From NCBI RefSeq assembly GCF_000741765.1, contig NZ_JGZU01000004.1, positions 1-64,000 of the forward strand: a stretch of DNA of 64,000 nt, written 5' to 3'. Source of the DNA: Bifidobacterium tsurumiense. Its GTDB lineage: Bacteria; Actinomycetota; Actinomycetes; Actinomycetales; Bifidobacteriaceae. Each line of letters starts with the position of its first letter. Positions within the stretch are counted from its first letter, which is position 1. Below the pieces are notes generated by a model. It was not told the origin of the DNA and did not search any database. It was given only the letters and a program-made list of their open reading frames with translations. Positions 8,498 through 16,558 of this stretch are shown here, in pieces. The translations under genes were made by a program, and so were the position numbers.

Positions 8498-10690
8498 ATG
8501 TCACAGCGACCAGCTTCTCAAGCACACTTCTCTCGCAAAGCACAATCTTCTGTCGAAAATCTGGCAAAACACCAACCCCGCCGCACGGCCAAGGCCAAGG
8601 ACATCGAGCACAGTGGAGAAGTTGCAGCCCCGAGCATTCCCACAACTACTTCCGGGGAATTCGGACGCATCGTCGTTATGGACATCACGCCCAGCCAAGA
8701 AAACGGAATCTACCGGCACGGGGTTGAATTGGGCGAAGCCTTCACGATCACCGCGCAAGTATTCATAGAAGGTCGAACCAAAGTCGGAGCCACCGCAGTA
8801 TTGCGCAATGCAAGGGGCAAGGAAATATCCCGCACCCCCATGCACTGCACCAATCCCGGTCTGGACCGTTGGGAAGTCACGCTTCGCGCCGGTGACCACA
8901 GCGATCTCACGCCTTGGGAAGACGGCTATTCCAGCATCAAACGCCAGTTTGGCGACTGGACCGTAACTCTTGAGGGTTGGGAAGACACCTACCTGTCATG
9001 GCTGCACGACGCACGTATCAAGGTCAAAGTCAACGACGACACCGAAAACGCACTACTTTCAGGCGCTCAACTGCTCACTCGCTGGGCGGAGACCAAGGAC
9101 TCCCATCTCAAGTCTCATGAACGCCATATTCTCACTTCCGCCGCAAAGATCATGGCAGACACATCGCTCACCCCACAGGAACGACTCGGTGCGGCAGACA
9201 ATGACGAAGTGTCTGCTTTGCACGCCGCAAAGCCTTTGCGCGATGCCATATCCGCATCTCAGCCACAGACGATTCGCGTCGAGCGGCCGAAATCAAGCTT
9301 CACCGCTTGGTACCAGTTCTTCCCCCGTTCCGAAGGCGCATATTACGACACAGAAAACCACACCATCGTGCAAGGAACACTGCGCTCCTCGGTCGCCGGT
9401 TTGGAACGTGCAGCCGCTGAAGGCTTTGACGTCGTGTATCTTCCGCCCATCTTCCCGATCGGTGTCACCAATAGAAAAGGCCGCAACAACACACTTGTCG
9501 CAGGACCGAATGACCCCGGATCCCCCTTCGGCATCGGTTCGCCACTGGGAGGCCACGATACTGTCGATCCGCTCTTGGGCACTATGGAAGATTTCAAGGA
9601 ATTCGTCGCCAAGGCCCATGAACTCGGCTTGGAAATAGCACTTGACTTCGCACTTCAATGCTCTCCGGATCATCCTTGGGTCAAGCAGCATCCGGACTGG
9701 TTCAGGCATAAGCCAGATGGAACCATAGCCTTCGCCGAGAATCCGCCGAAGAAGTATCAAGACATTTATCCTATCGATTTCAATGCAGATATGCCGGGTA
9801 TTGAGCGCGAGGTCGAGCGCATACTCAATCTGTGGATCGACGCAGGGGTCACCATTTTCCGCGTCGATAATCCCCATACCAAGCCTGTGCGATTCTGGCA
9901 GGATGTCATTGCCTCCGTGACCAAAAAACATCCTGAAACCCTCTTCTTGGCCGAAGCCTTCACCCGTCCTGGAATGATGCGAGCGCTCAGCTATGTCGGG
10001 TTCACTCAGTCGCACTGCTATTTCCCGTGGCGAAACACCAAGGAGGAGCTGGAAGAGTATTTATCGGAGTCAAATGGCAACGATGCATACTATCAGCACA
10101 ATACGTTCTGGCCGACGACTCCGGACATCCTCACTGCATATGTGCGCGACAACGGCATCGCAGGCCATGCCGTTCGCTCCGTGCTGGCGGCCATGGGCTC
10201 GCCTTCATGGGGCATCTACAACGGATATGAGCTCATCGAGAACAAGCAGCGCGACGGCTTCGAAGAACAAGTGGACAATGAAAAATATGAAGTGAAGGTG
10301 CGCGATTGGTCAAAGGCCGAGTCGTATGGCATTGCGCCGTTGCTGACCTCATTGAATGCCATCCGACGCGAGCATGCCGCCTGCATGAGCTATCACAGCC
10401 TGACATTGTTGGAGAGCTCCGATCCAAGCATTCTTGCCTTCGCACGCCATATCCCTGCGCATGCCAATGCGCAAGGCACGGATGACACCGTAATCGTCAT
10501 CGTGAATCTCGACGGCCATAACAATCATCAGGCGATGATTCATATCGACCGCGAACAGTTGGGGTTGGGAAGCGGTGAAATCCGCTTGCATGAGGAATTG
10601 ACCGGGCGCAATTTCACTTGGGGTGACGATAACTTCGTGTCATTGTCTCCTTGGGAGGATGTTGCGCACATCTTCACCATCCGCGACTGA
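8498..10690 (+). CDS. glgE: GlgE, alpha-1,4-glucan:maltose-1-phosphate maltosyltransferase (GH13_3)
   Basis: About 730 residues from this start. It transfers maltose from maltose-1-phosphate to growing alpha-1,4-glucan in the cytoplasm (GlgE pathway of alpha-glucan synthesis). The N-terminal beta domain starts near GRIVVMDITPSQ, followed by the GH13 barrel (FTAWYQFFPRSEGAY). The nucleophile is D457 in FRVDNPHTKP and the acid/base is E486 in LAEAFTRPG, spaced 29 apart as in Streptomyces GlgE. The start is uncertain. ATG 8498 has AGGAG 12 bases upstream and gives a typical length. The frame stays open to ATG 8324, adding 58 Ser/Thr-rich residues and linking to a short upstream leader. No treS, pep2 or glgB is adjacent. 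Confidence 0.93.
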   Translation: MSQRPASQAHFSRKAQSSVENLAKHQPRRTAKAKDIEHSGEVAAPSIPTTTSGEFGRIVVMDITPSQENGIYRHGVELGEAFTITAQVFIEGRTKVGATAVLRNARGKEISRTPMHCTNPGLDRWEVTLRAGDHSDLTPWEDGYSSIKRQFGDWTVTLEGWEDTYLSWLHDARIKVKVNDDTENALLSGAQLLTRWAETKDSHLKSHERHILTSAAKIMADTSLTPQERLGAADNDEVSALHAAKPLRDAISASQPQTIRVERPKSSFTAWYQFFPRSEGAYYDTENHTIVQGTLRSSVAGLERAAAEGFDVVYLPPIFPIGVTNRKGRNNTLVAGPNDPGSPFGIGSPLGGHDTVDPLLGTMEDFKEFVAKAHELGLEIALDFALQCSPDHPWVKQHPDWFRHKPDGTIAFAENPPKKYQDIYPIDFNADMPGIEREVERILNLWIDAGVTIFRVDNPHTKPVRFWQDVIASVTKKHPETLFLAEAFTRPGMMRALSYVGFTQSHCYFPWRNTKEELEEYLSESNGNDAYYQHNTFWPTTPDILTAYVRDNGIAGHAVRSVLAAMGSPSWGIYNGYELIENKQRDGFEEQVDNEKYEVKVRDWSKAESYGIAPLLTSLNAIRREHAACMSYHSLTLLESSDPSILAFARHIPAHANAQGTDDTVIVIVNLDGHNNHQAMIHIDREQLGLGSGEIRLHEELTGRNFTWGDDNFVSLSPWEDVAHIFTIRD

Positions 10691-10720
10691 ATGCAATCCA
10701 TAACCGAGCGATAAGTAAGC

Positions 10721-10761
10721 AAAGCCGGCGCACGGAACGACGCATTCGTCGCGTCGGCTTT
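10721..10761 (+). terminator. probable glgE terminator
   Basis: AAAGCCG...CGGCTTT arms enclose a further GC-rich self-complementary section (CACGGAACGACG / CGTCGCG) about 30 bases past the glgE stop. No long U-tract follows. Confidence 0.5.
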
Positions 10762-10875
10762 CGTTGTGATGCCGACATCACATTCTGCACTTTGGATTCC
10801 TCCGCGGCCTTTCGAGTTCGTACTGCGAGGTAAGGTGATATCTGTTAGCATCAACCGTTCCAAAAGGAGCATGAT

Positions 10876-11370
10876 ATGGCTGAAACCTTCAACGTCGTCG
10901 TGGAGATTCCTCGCGGCTCAAAGAATAAGTATGAAGTCGACCACGAGACCGGTCGCGTCTTCTTGGATCGCACCCTGTTCACTGCCATGGGGTATCCCGA
11001 TGATTACGGATATATTGAGGGCACCTTGGGCGAAGACGGCGATCCTCTGGATGCATTGGTCATGATCCCGAATTCGGTATTCCCCGGTTGCGTGGTCGAA
11101 TGCCGCGCTGTCGGCTTGTATCACATGGTTGATGAGGCCGGCGGAGATGACAAGGTGCTGTGCGTGCCTGCTGACGTGCGTTTCGATGACATCAAGGACA
11201 TCGAAGATGTGAGCGAATATCACAAGGCTGAAATCAAGCACTTCTTTGAGCAGTACAAGGCTCTTGAGCCAGGCAAGGAAGTCATGCCAGGCGATTATTG
11301 GACCGGTGTCGCCAAGGCGGAGGAAGAGATCGTCGCAGCACGCAAGCGTCTTGAGGAATCCGAAAAGTAA
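10876..11370 (+). CDS. ppa: inorganic pyrophosphatase (family I, soluble)
   Basis: 164 residues, the normal length. It hydrolyses pyrophosphate to phosphate in the cytoplasm and so drives biosynthetic reactions. The sequence shows the type I pattern: [17 protein letters not shown] near the N-terminus, [15 protein letters not shown], and the metal-binding signature DGDPLDALV near residues 55-63, with [14 protein letters not shown] later. AAAAGGAGC lies 6 bases before the ATG and makes this start secure. It is followed by a strong terminator, so it is probably a single-gene transcript. Confidence 0.97.
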   Translation: MAETFNVVVEIPRGSKNKYEVDHETGRVFLDRTLFTAMGYPDDYGYIEGTLGEDGDPLDALVMIPNSVFPGCVVECRAVGLYHMVDEAGGDDKVLCVPADVRFDDIKDIEDVSEYHKAEIKHFFEQYKALEPGKEVMPGDYWTGVAKAEEEIVAARKRLEESEK

Positions 11371-11415
11371 GCTCTGCATGAGCATATTCCGACCGATATA
11401 GGCGGAACATGAAGC

Positions 11416-11459
11416 AATAAGCGGGTGTGTATGTTTTGCATGGTACACACCCGCTTATT
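11416..11459. terminator. strong bidirectional-type terminator after ppa
   Basis: A perfect 16-bp inverted repeat (11416-11431 with 11444-11459) with a 12-base loop, about 45 bases past the ppa stop. The arm ends are A/T-rich. Confidence 0.85.
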
Positions 11460-11478
11460 CGTATGCGATGCCCGATCT

Positions 11479-11648
11479 GATAGAATACATCGGGTAAGTT
11501 GACGGCATGCGAACAGCATTCGCTTGGAATTCAAAGCCCGGCCGTGTTGTCTGGCAGTTCTCTATGTCGGTGTCCGTAAGGCGTAGGCGGTCAAACCGTC
11601 GAGGCCCATCCCCGCGGAACCGATGGGGATGAACCTGTAGCACCAGCA
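11479..11648 (+). promoter_or_regulatory. mntP promoter and structured 5' leader (candidate Mn-responsive RNA)
   Basis: An extended -10 (TGATAGAAT, TAGAAT at 11481-11486) precedes a leader of about 155 bases rich in stems: CTATG...CGTAG, GGCGGT-CAA-ACCGTC (near 11587-11601) and CATCCCC/GGGGATG (11607-11613 with 11625-11631). CCGTCGAGGCC (11596-11606) resembles the CGGCGAGACC core of yybP-ykoY manganese riboswitches, which control mntP elsewhere, but the GGGGAGUAG half is not clearly present (only GGGTAAGT at 11492-11499). The gene itself lacks an obvious Shine-Dalgarno site. Confidence 0.4.
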
Positions 11649-12215
11649 ATGATCATCGAAATTCTGCTTATTTCACTATCCGTTTCCATGGATGCTTTTG
11701 CCGTGTCCATCGGCAAAGGCTTGGCGGCACGCCGTGTCAGACCAATTGATACCTTGAAAACCGCATTGTGGTTCGGCGGTCTCCAAGCACTATTCCCACT
11801 TGTCGGTTTCTTCGCAGCGGCGACGCTCACACGATACATCACTTCAATAGATCACTGGATTATTCTCATCCTGCTTTCCCTTATCGGCGGCAATATGATT
11901 CGCGAAGCATTCAAGGAAGAAGAGAATGATGAAACCATCGATGCACAATTCGACTGGCGTCATATGATGCCTCTAGCGGTGGCATGCAGCATTGATGCCT
12001 TCGCCGTTGGGGTCAGCTTCGCATTCATGGATGTCAATATCCCCTTCGCCATCACAGCGATTGGCATCGTCACCGGTGCAGCATCGGCAATCGGACTGCA
12101 TGCGGGGCATGTTTTCGGCTCGCGATGGCAAAAGCCCGCACAGATCGCTGGCGGGCTTATTCTGATTCTTATCGGCCTCAAAGTATTTTTGGAACACATG
12201 GGCTTTATCGGGTGA
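11649..12215 (+). CDS. mntP: manganese efflux pump MntP
   Basis: 188 residues, the standard MntP length. This inner-membrane exporter lowers cytoplasmic Mn(II). Six hydrophobic helices are apparent, in two halves that each carry the family motif with an essential Asp: SMDAFAVSIGKG near residues 13-24 and CSIDAFAVGVSF near 115-126. GGNMIREAF and GLHAGHVFGSRW are also typical. ATG 11649 is chosen because the N-terminus (MIIEILLISLSVSMDAF) aligns with known MntP starts even though the ribosome-binding site is weak. It faces a membrane-protein gene that ends 9 bases away on the other strand. Regulation probably comes from the long leader upstream. Confidence 0.95.
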   Translation: MIIEILLISLSVSMDAFAVSIGKGLAARRVRPIDTLKTALWFGGLQALFPLVGFFAAATLTRYITSIDHWIILILLSLIGGNMIREAFKEEENDETIDAQFDWRHMMPLAVACSIDAFAVGVSFAFMDVNIPFAITAIGIVTGAASAIGLHAGHVFGSRWQKPAQIAGGLILILIGLKVFLEHMGFIG

Positions 12216-12224
12216 GTTCCGGAA

Positions 12225-12977
12225 TCACCAACCAAAAATAATCAACATGGTCAGGCTCATACCGTACGACACCAGACCAAACAGCAAAACCGGAATCAAT
12301 GCAAACCCGACCCAAGGTGCCGGCATCAGAGGATCCGGATCTGCTTCCTTCCACCACAGGCATGAAGCCGCCGCCATCGCAATGCCGAGTATCAACCCAA
12401 CTCCGATAACGATGGTAAGGGCAATATTCACTTTCTGAGAGCCCGATTGCACATAGACCATCAGATCAGGCAGGAATACCCAACCAGCAACACTTGCAGA
12501 TACCACTCCGCTGGTCAAGCTGTGTGAGAGTGCGCGCACCAAATGAGTCCTGTGCTCGCGTGCCATTTGCCGAGCAAATCCAACTATGGTGAGCACTACC
12601 AGCAAAATCACAAAGGCGGCAGCCCATCGTCCATATGGATACAAAATGGCCTTTGTGATATTGCGCATGGCCTCCTGGGCGCTCACTACCGGATACATCG
12701 TGATTTCGCCAAGGATTGTAGTCGCCATTGCCACTGACAACACTGCAGTGACAAGACTGATAATGCGGTCAACCATGGTTCCACGCAGTGGCCAACACAC
12801 CAAAAAAACAACCACAACTGCCAAAGCGGCTACAACCACAGCTTCAATGGGCACTATGCCCAACCCAACAAAAACCGACAAAGAGATCAACAGCACGTAG
12901 GCAACAGCTTGCACGATGAGCAGACCGGCAATGCCTCGTTCGCTCCTGCGAGTCTCCATCGTGAGTGCATCTGTCAT
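12225..12977 (-). CDS. polytopic membrane protein of unknown function
   Basis: About 250 residues with roughly seven hydrophobic helices (for example LLIVQAVAYVLLISLSVFVG, VVVAALAVVVVFLVCW, WAAAFVILLVVLTIVGF, VNIALTIVIGVGLILGIAMA) and short loops. No catalytic or transport motif is recognised. ATG 12977 is chosen because AGGAGG ends 7 bases upstream. An ATG at 12983 abuts that site. It is convergent with mntP, whose stop is 9 bases away, and divergent from the GlnR-type gene. I do not know its function. Confidence 0.75.
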   Translation of the reverse strand: MTDALTMETRRSERGIAGLLIVQAVAYVLLISLSVFVGLGIVPIEAVVVAALAVVVVFLVCWPLRGTMVDRIISLVTAVLSVAMATTILGEITMYPVVSAQEAMRNITKAILYPYGRWAAAFVILLVVLTIVGFARQMAREHRTHLVRALSHSLTSGVVSASVAGWVFLPDLMVYVQSGSQKVNIALTIVIGVGLILGIAMAAASCLWWKEADPDPLMPAPWVGFALIPVLLFGLVSYGMSLTMLIIFGW

Positions 12978-13196
12978 AGTCATTCCTCCTCGCATGCACG
13001 ACGTCCACCATTCGCCGCCAATCGGCGATTTACAACGGATCAACCCAATATCTAGGAATAAATGTAGCCGTACGTGTCCACAACCTGCGTCTACAATCTG
13101 CACTACGGGACCAGGTTATGGTATTTACGCAATACACTTGTCACTAACGCTTCACACCATTGCATGAGACCCGCGCCATCCACGAAGGGAGGTAGC

Positions 13197-14089
13197 GTGA
13201 CTGATTTGACGCTGATGACATTCGCCAGCGACCCAGCCACCGCTCTGCCATCCCTTGCCTTGCTTTCACACCGTGTACGCGTATTGCCGATGGATGCCTC
13301 GAGTTTGGTGAAAATGCCGGAGAACACTGTTCTCTTGCTCGACGCCCGCGATGATCTTGCTTCAGCCAAGACCCTATGCAATCTCGTCCATGCATCCGGA
13401 CTGCCCACTCCCATAATGCTTATCGTCACCGAAGGTGGTTTCACAGCGGTCAACGCTCAATGGGGCATTACGGATATGGTGGTCACTTCAGCCTCTCCAG
13501 CCGAGGTCGAAGGCAGGCTCCGACTTGCATCGGAACAAAGAACTTCGCCAGTTCCTATTCGCGGCACCGCTCAGGATGTGACTGCCGAAACCCCATCAGG
13601 CAGATTCGTTCCGGCGACCTTGTGGTGGACACCGATGGATACACCGCAAATCTCCACGGCAAACCCATCGATTTGGCATACAAGGAATTTGAACTCCTGA
13701 AATATTTGGTTCAACATCCGGGTCGTGTATTCACACGTGCCCAGCTCCTGCAAGAAGTGTGGGGATACGACTATTACGGCGGCACCCGAACCGTTGACGT
13801 GCACGTTCGCCGTTTGCGCGCCAAACTCGGCAGCGAATACGAGCAACTGATCGGCACTGTGCGTAATGTGGGCTATCGTTTTGACCCTCCGCATGCCTCG
13901 CAGGTTGGATCAGATGATGATGGCAATGGACACAATGCCGTCGGCAACAGTGCTGAAGAGCGGAGAGGCGGGCATTCCGATTCTGCGGACGGGCATCACG
14001 ACGCTCATAAAACTCTTCCAACCGCCCATTCCCATAAGTCCCAGCCGCACACCACGCAATTCCAACGACATAACACACCGCGAGATTAG
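13197..14089 (+). pseudogene. glnR: GlnR-type winged-helix response regulator split by a frameshift
   Basis: The first frame (GTG 13197, with AAGGGAGG 4 bases upstream) encodes an atypical receiver domain like actinobacterial Gln[49 protein letters not shown] and [12 protein letters not shown]. It then runs out of homology and stops at 13700. The OmpR-type DNA-binding domain continues in another frame from about 13600: [52 protein letters not shown] and TVRNVGYRF. One base is missing somewhere between about 13520 and 13610 (a CCCC run sits near 13592). A His-rich tail ends the protein. An intact version would control nitrogen-assimilation genes. Sequencing error, true decay and recoding cannot be separated here; no canonical slippery site is seen. 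Confidence 0.85.
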
Positions 14090-14091
14090 TC

Positions 14092-14757
14092 ATGCCTCGC
14101 GAATCACGTGCTCAACAAAAAGCTCGCATGCAACAGGAATATGCACTCCTGTGTGAAGAAATCCCAGATCCTCAGTGCGCGCTGGATTTTACGAACCCTT
14201 TCGAATTATTGGTCGCCACCGTATTAAGTGCCCAAACCACTGACAAGCGCGTCAATATGGTAACTCCCCCGCTATTTGCCTCATATCCAAGCCCTGAAGA
14301 ACTCGCAGCAGCCAATCCTGAAATCGTGGAGAATATCATTCACTCCTTAGGGTTTTATCGAAGTAAAAGCCGCAATATTATTGCCCTGTCCCATGACCTC
14401 ATGGAGCGCTTCGATGGAGAGGTGCCCTCCAATATGGAGGATTTGGTCACGCTTCCCGGAGTGGGCCGAAAAACCGCCAATGTCGTTCTTGGCAATGCCT
14501 TTGGCATCCCGGGATTCCCTGTCGACACCCATGTGATTCGGGTCACCGGCAGGCTTCGTTGGCGCGAAGATTGGAAATCCACGAACCCTGATCCGGTTCA
14601 TATCGAAAAGGAAATAACCAGCTACTTTCCTGCCGAAGAGTGGACTGATCTTTCACATAGATTGATCCTCCACGGCCGTGCTATCTGCCACGCACGCACA
14701 CCTGACTGCGCGCATTGCCCCTTGCAGCAAACCTGTCCCAGCGCTTTTCATATCTAA
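14092..14757 (+). CDS. nth: endonuclease III (DNA glycosylase/AP lyase)
   Basis: 221 residues. A base-excision-repair enzyme that removes oxidised pyrimidines and nicks abasic sites. The helix-hairpin-helix LPGVGRKTANVVLG carries the catalytic lysine near residue 126, and the catalytic Asp lies in GFPVDTHVIRV. The C-terminal 4Fe-4S ligands follow C-x6-C-x2-C-x5-C (CHARTPDCAHCPLQQTC). The ATG lies 2 bases after the stop of the GlnR-type gene, so the two probably share a transcript. The start MPRESRAQQ has no strong ribosome-binding site, which fits coupling to the upstream gene. Confidence 0.96.
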   Translation: MPRESRAQQKARMQQEYALLCEEIPDPQCALDFTNPFELLVATVLSAQTTDKRVNMVTPPLFASYPSPEELAAANPEIVENIIHSLGFYRSKSRNIIALSHDLMERFDGEVPSNMEDLVTLPGVGRKTANVVLGNAFGIPGFPVDTHVIRVTGRLRWREDWKSTNPDPVHIEKEITSYFPAEEWTDLSHRLILHGRAICHARTPDCAHCPLQQTCPSAFHI

Positions 14758-14971
14758 CAAAGACGATGCGATATCGTTGCATAAGACTCACAGGAAGTCG
14801 ATGCGACTCAGCAGCCTTATCGTCTTGCACTTGCATTAACGCGTGCACATCCATATGCTCATCTCAATCACATGCATATGCGCAGACACTTGCATCTACA
14901 CTTGCACATAAGCCGAGCATATTTCCCTTTGCACTGGCACCCAAGCCACACCACAGGCTAAACTCACAAGC

Positions 14972-16504
14972 ATGCGTATGAAGAAGCAAAGTTCATGGCT
15001 ACGTTGGCTGTTATTTGTCGCAATCTCCGCCGCCCTGTTCGTCATCATCTGGGTGGCATGGTCGATTACTCAGCACCGCAGCATAATTCCTGGAGTCAGC
15101 ACTCTGCAATCGGACACCACCGTTTCCGTTGGCTTGCGCACCGCTCCCGAATCCTTGGACATACGCACACAGGAAGGCACCGCCGTTGAACAGGCATTGC
15201 TGGGCAATGTCATGGAAACGCTGGTGACACGGGATCAGTCCAATACCATTCAACCCGGTTTGGCCAGCAAATGGACGATCTCCGATGACGGACTGCATTA
15301 CTCCTTCACGCTGAATGCCAATATGCGCTTTTCCAACGGCCACACCCTGGATGCCAATGACGTCGTATGGTCGCTGCAACAGGGTGTGAATGAGCACTAT
15401 CTCGATTATGATCAGCTCACCAATCTCACAGCTGTGGAAAACGACGGAGCGAACACCGTGAATCTCACCCTGTCCGCTCCGAATCCACAATTATTACGTA
15501 CGCTAAGCAGCCGTGCAGGCATTGTGTATGATTCACAAGCCAACCCCGATTATGCAAAGGCTCCCATAGGCTCCGGCCCATTCACCGTGTCCGATTATCA
15601 ACAAGGTTCTTCGCTCACGCTGCAGCGCAACGAACAATATTGGAGGCAACAAGCCAAATCCTCGCAAGTGACGCTGCGGTATTACGCAGATGACGACTCA
15701 TTACTCCAAGCGGTGCAGCATAACGATATCCAATTGGCCTTACCTCAAACGGCACCCGATGTGGAGTCATTGTCAGCAGATCCATCCTTGTGCATATCGA
15801 CAGGCATGGGAACTGAAAAAGTGCTCGTAGCATTCAACAGCGGCACCGATTCCATATTCTCTGATGAACAAGCACGCAAGGCAGCTCGATTCGCCATTGA
15901 CGCCGCATCGATCGCCTCTTCACGCTCCGACGCCCGCACAGGCACTCGGCGGACCGATAAGCCTCTGGAGCCTGGCTTCGAAGATTTGACCAATCTCTTC
16001 CCGTACTCCCCGTCCACGGCAAGTTCGATGTTCTCCTATTTCTCGTCGTCATATCTGGGAACGGCAACTTTCCTGGTGCCCAATGAGTATGCCGATCTTG
16101 GACAGACCATAGCCCAGCAATTGCAATCAAATAGCGGCTTCACTGTGGATATGCAAGCCGCGGATGACTCCACACTGCATACTCGTATGCAAAGCGGCGA
16201 TTACACCTTGGCTCTCTACACGATGGACGGCACGACAGATGTCAGTGCCTTCAGCAGTGCTGATTCGGTATTCCATTATCAAAACGGCAGCACCCAAGAT
16301 GCCTATACCAATGCACTTGCCGCCACAAACGACAAGGATTATCAGGATAGGCTCAATGCCTATGCCAATCTTCTCAGCCAAGATGCCGCTTCGCATTGGC
16401 TGTATGTGCGCAAGGATTTCATAATCGCTCAATCCAAACTCGATGGATACACAACCAATATGACCACTCATATGCTGCCGCTACGCGATGTGGCTACACG
16501 ATAA
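14972..16504 (+). CDS. orphan ABC solute-binding protein (family 5, oligopeptide type)
   Basis: 510 residues of the peptide/nickel-binding fold: GLRTAPESLDIRTQEGTAVE, LASKWTISDDGLHYSFTL, NANMRFSNGHTLDANDVVWS and GSGPFTVSDYQQGSSLTL are typical SBP_bac_5 segments. It should lie outside the membrane and capture peptides. The N-terminus (KQSSWLRWLLFVAISAALFVIIWVAW) is an uncleaved-looking anchor without a lipobox cysteine, which is unusual for a Gram-positive binding protein. No permease or ATPase gene is adjacent, so it is an orphan that may serve a distant transporter. ATG at 14972 is followed by a second in-frame ATG at 14978. The real ligand cannot be told. Confidence 0.85.
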   Translation: MRMKKQSSWLRWLLFVAISAALFVIIWVAWSITQHRSIIPGVSTLQSDTTVSVGLRTAPESLDIRTQEGTAVEQALLGNVMETLVTRDQSNTIQPGLASKWTISDDGLHYSFTLNANMRFSNGHTLDANDVVWSLQQGVNEHYLDYDQLTNLTAVENDGANTVNLTLSAPNPQLLRTLSSRAGIVYDSQANPDYAKAPIGSGPFTVSDYQQGSSLTLQRNEQYWRQQAKSSQVTLRYYADDDSLLQAVQHNDIQLALPQTAPDVESLSADPSLCISTGMGTEKVLVAFNSGTDSIFSDEQARKAARFAIDAASIASSRSDARTGTRRTDKPLEPGFEDLTNLFPYSPSTASSMFSYFSSSYLGTATFLVPNEYADLGQTIAQQLQSNSGFTVDMQAADDSTLHTRMQSGDYTLALYTMDGTTDVSAFSSADSVFHYQNGSTQDAYTNALAATNDKDYQDRLNAYANLLSQDAASHWLYVRKDFIIAQSKLDGYTTNMTTHMLPLRDVATR

Positions 16505-16558
16505 TCGTGGGCAATAGGTCCTGGTTGCTTGTCACCAACGCTTTCTACTATTGCGAGT

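Noticed and set aside
13520..13610. Programmed -1 frameshift in the GlnR-type gene
   Set aside because: No canonical slippery heptamer in the zero frame and no clear downstream pseudoknot; a plain indel is simpler.
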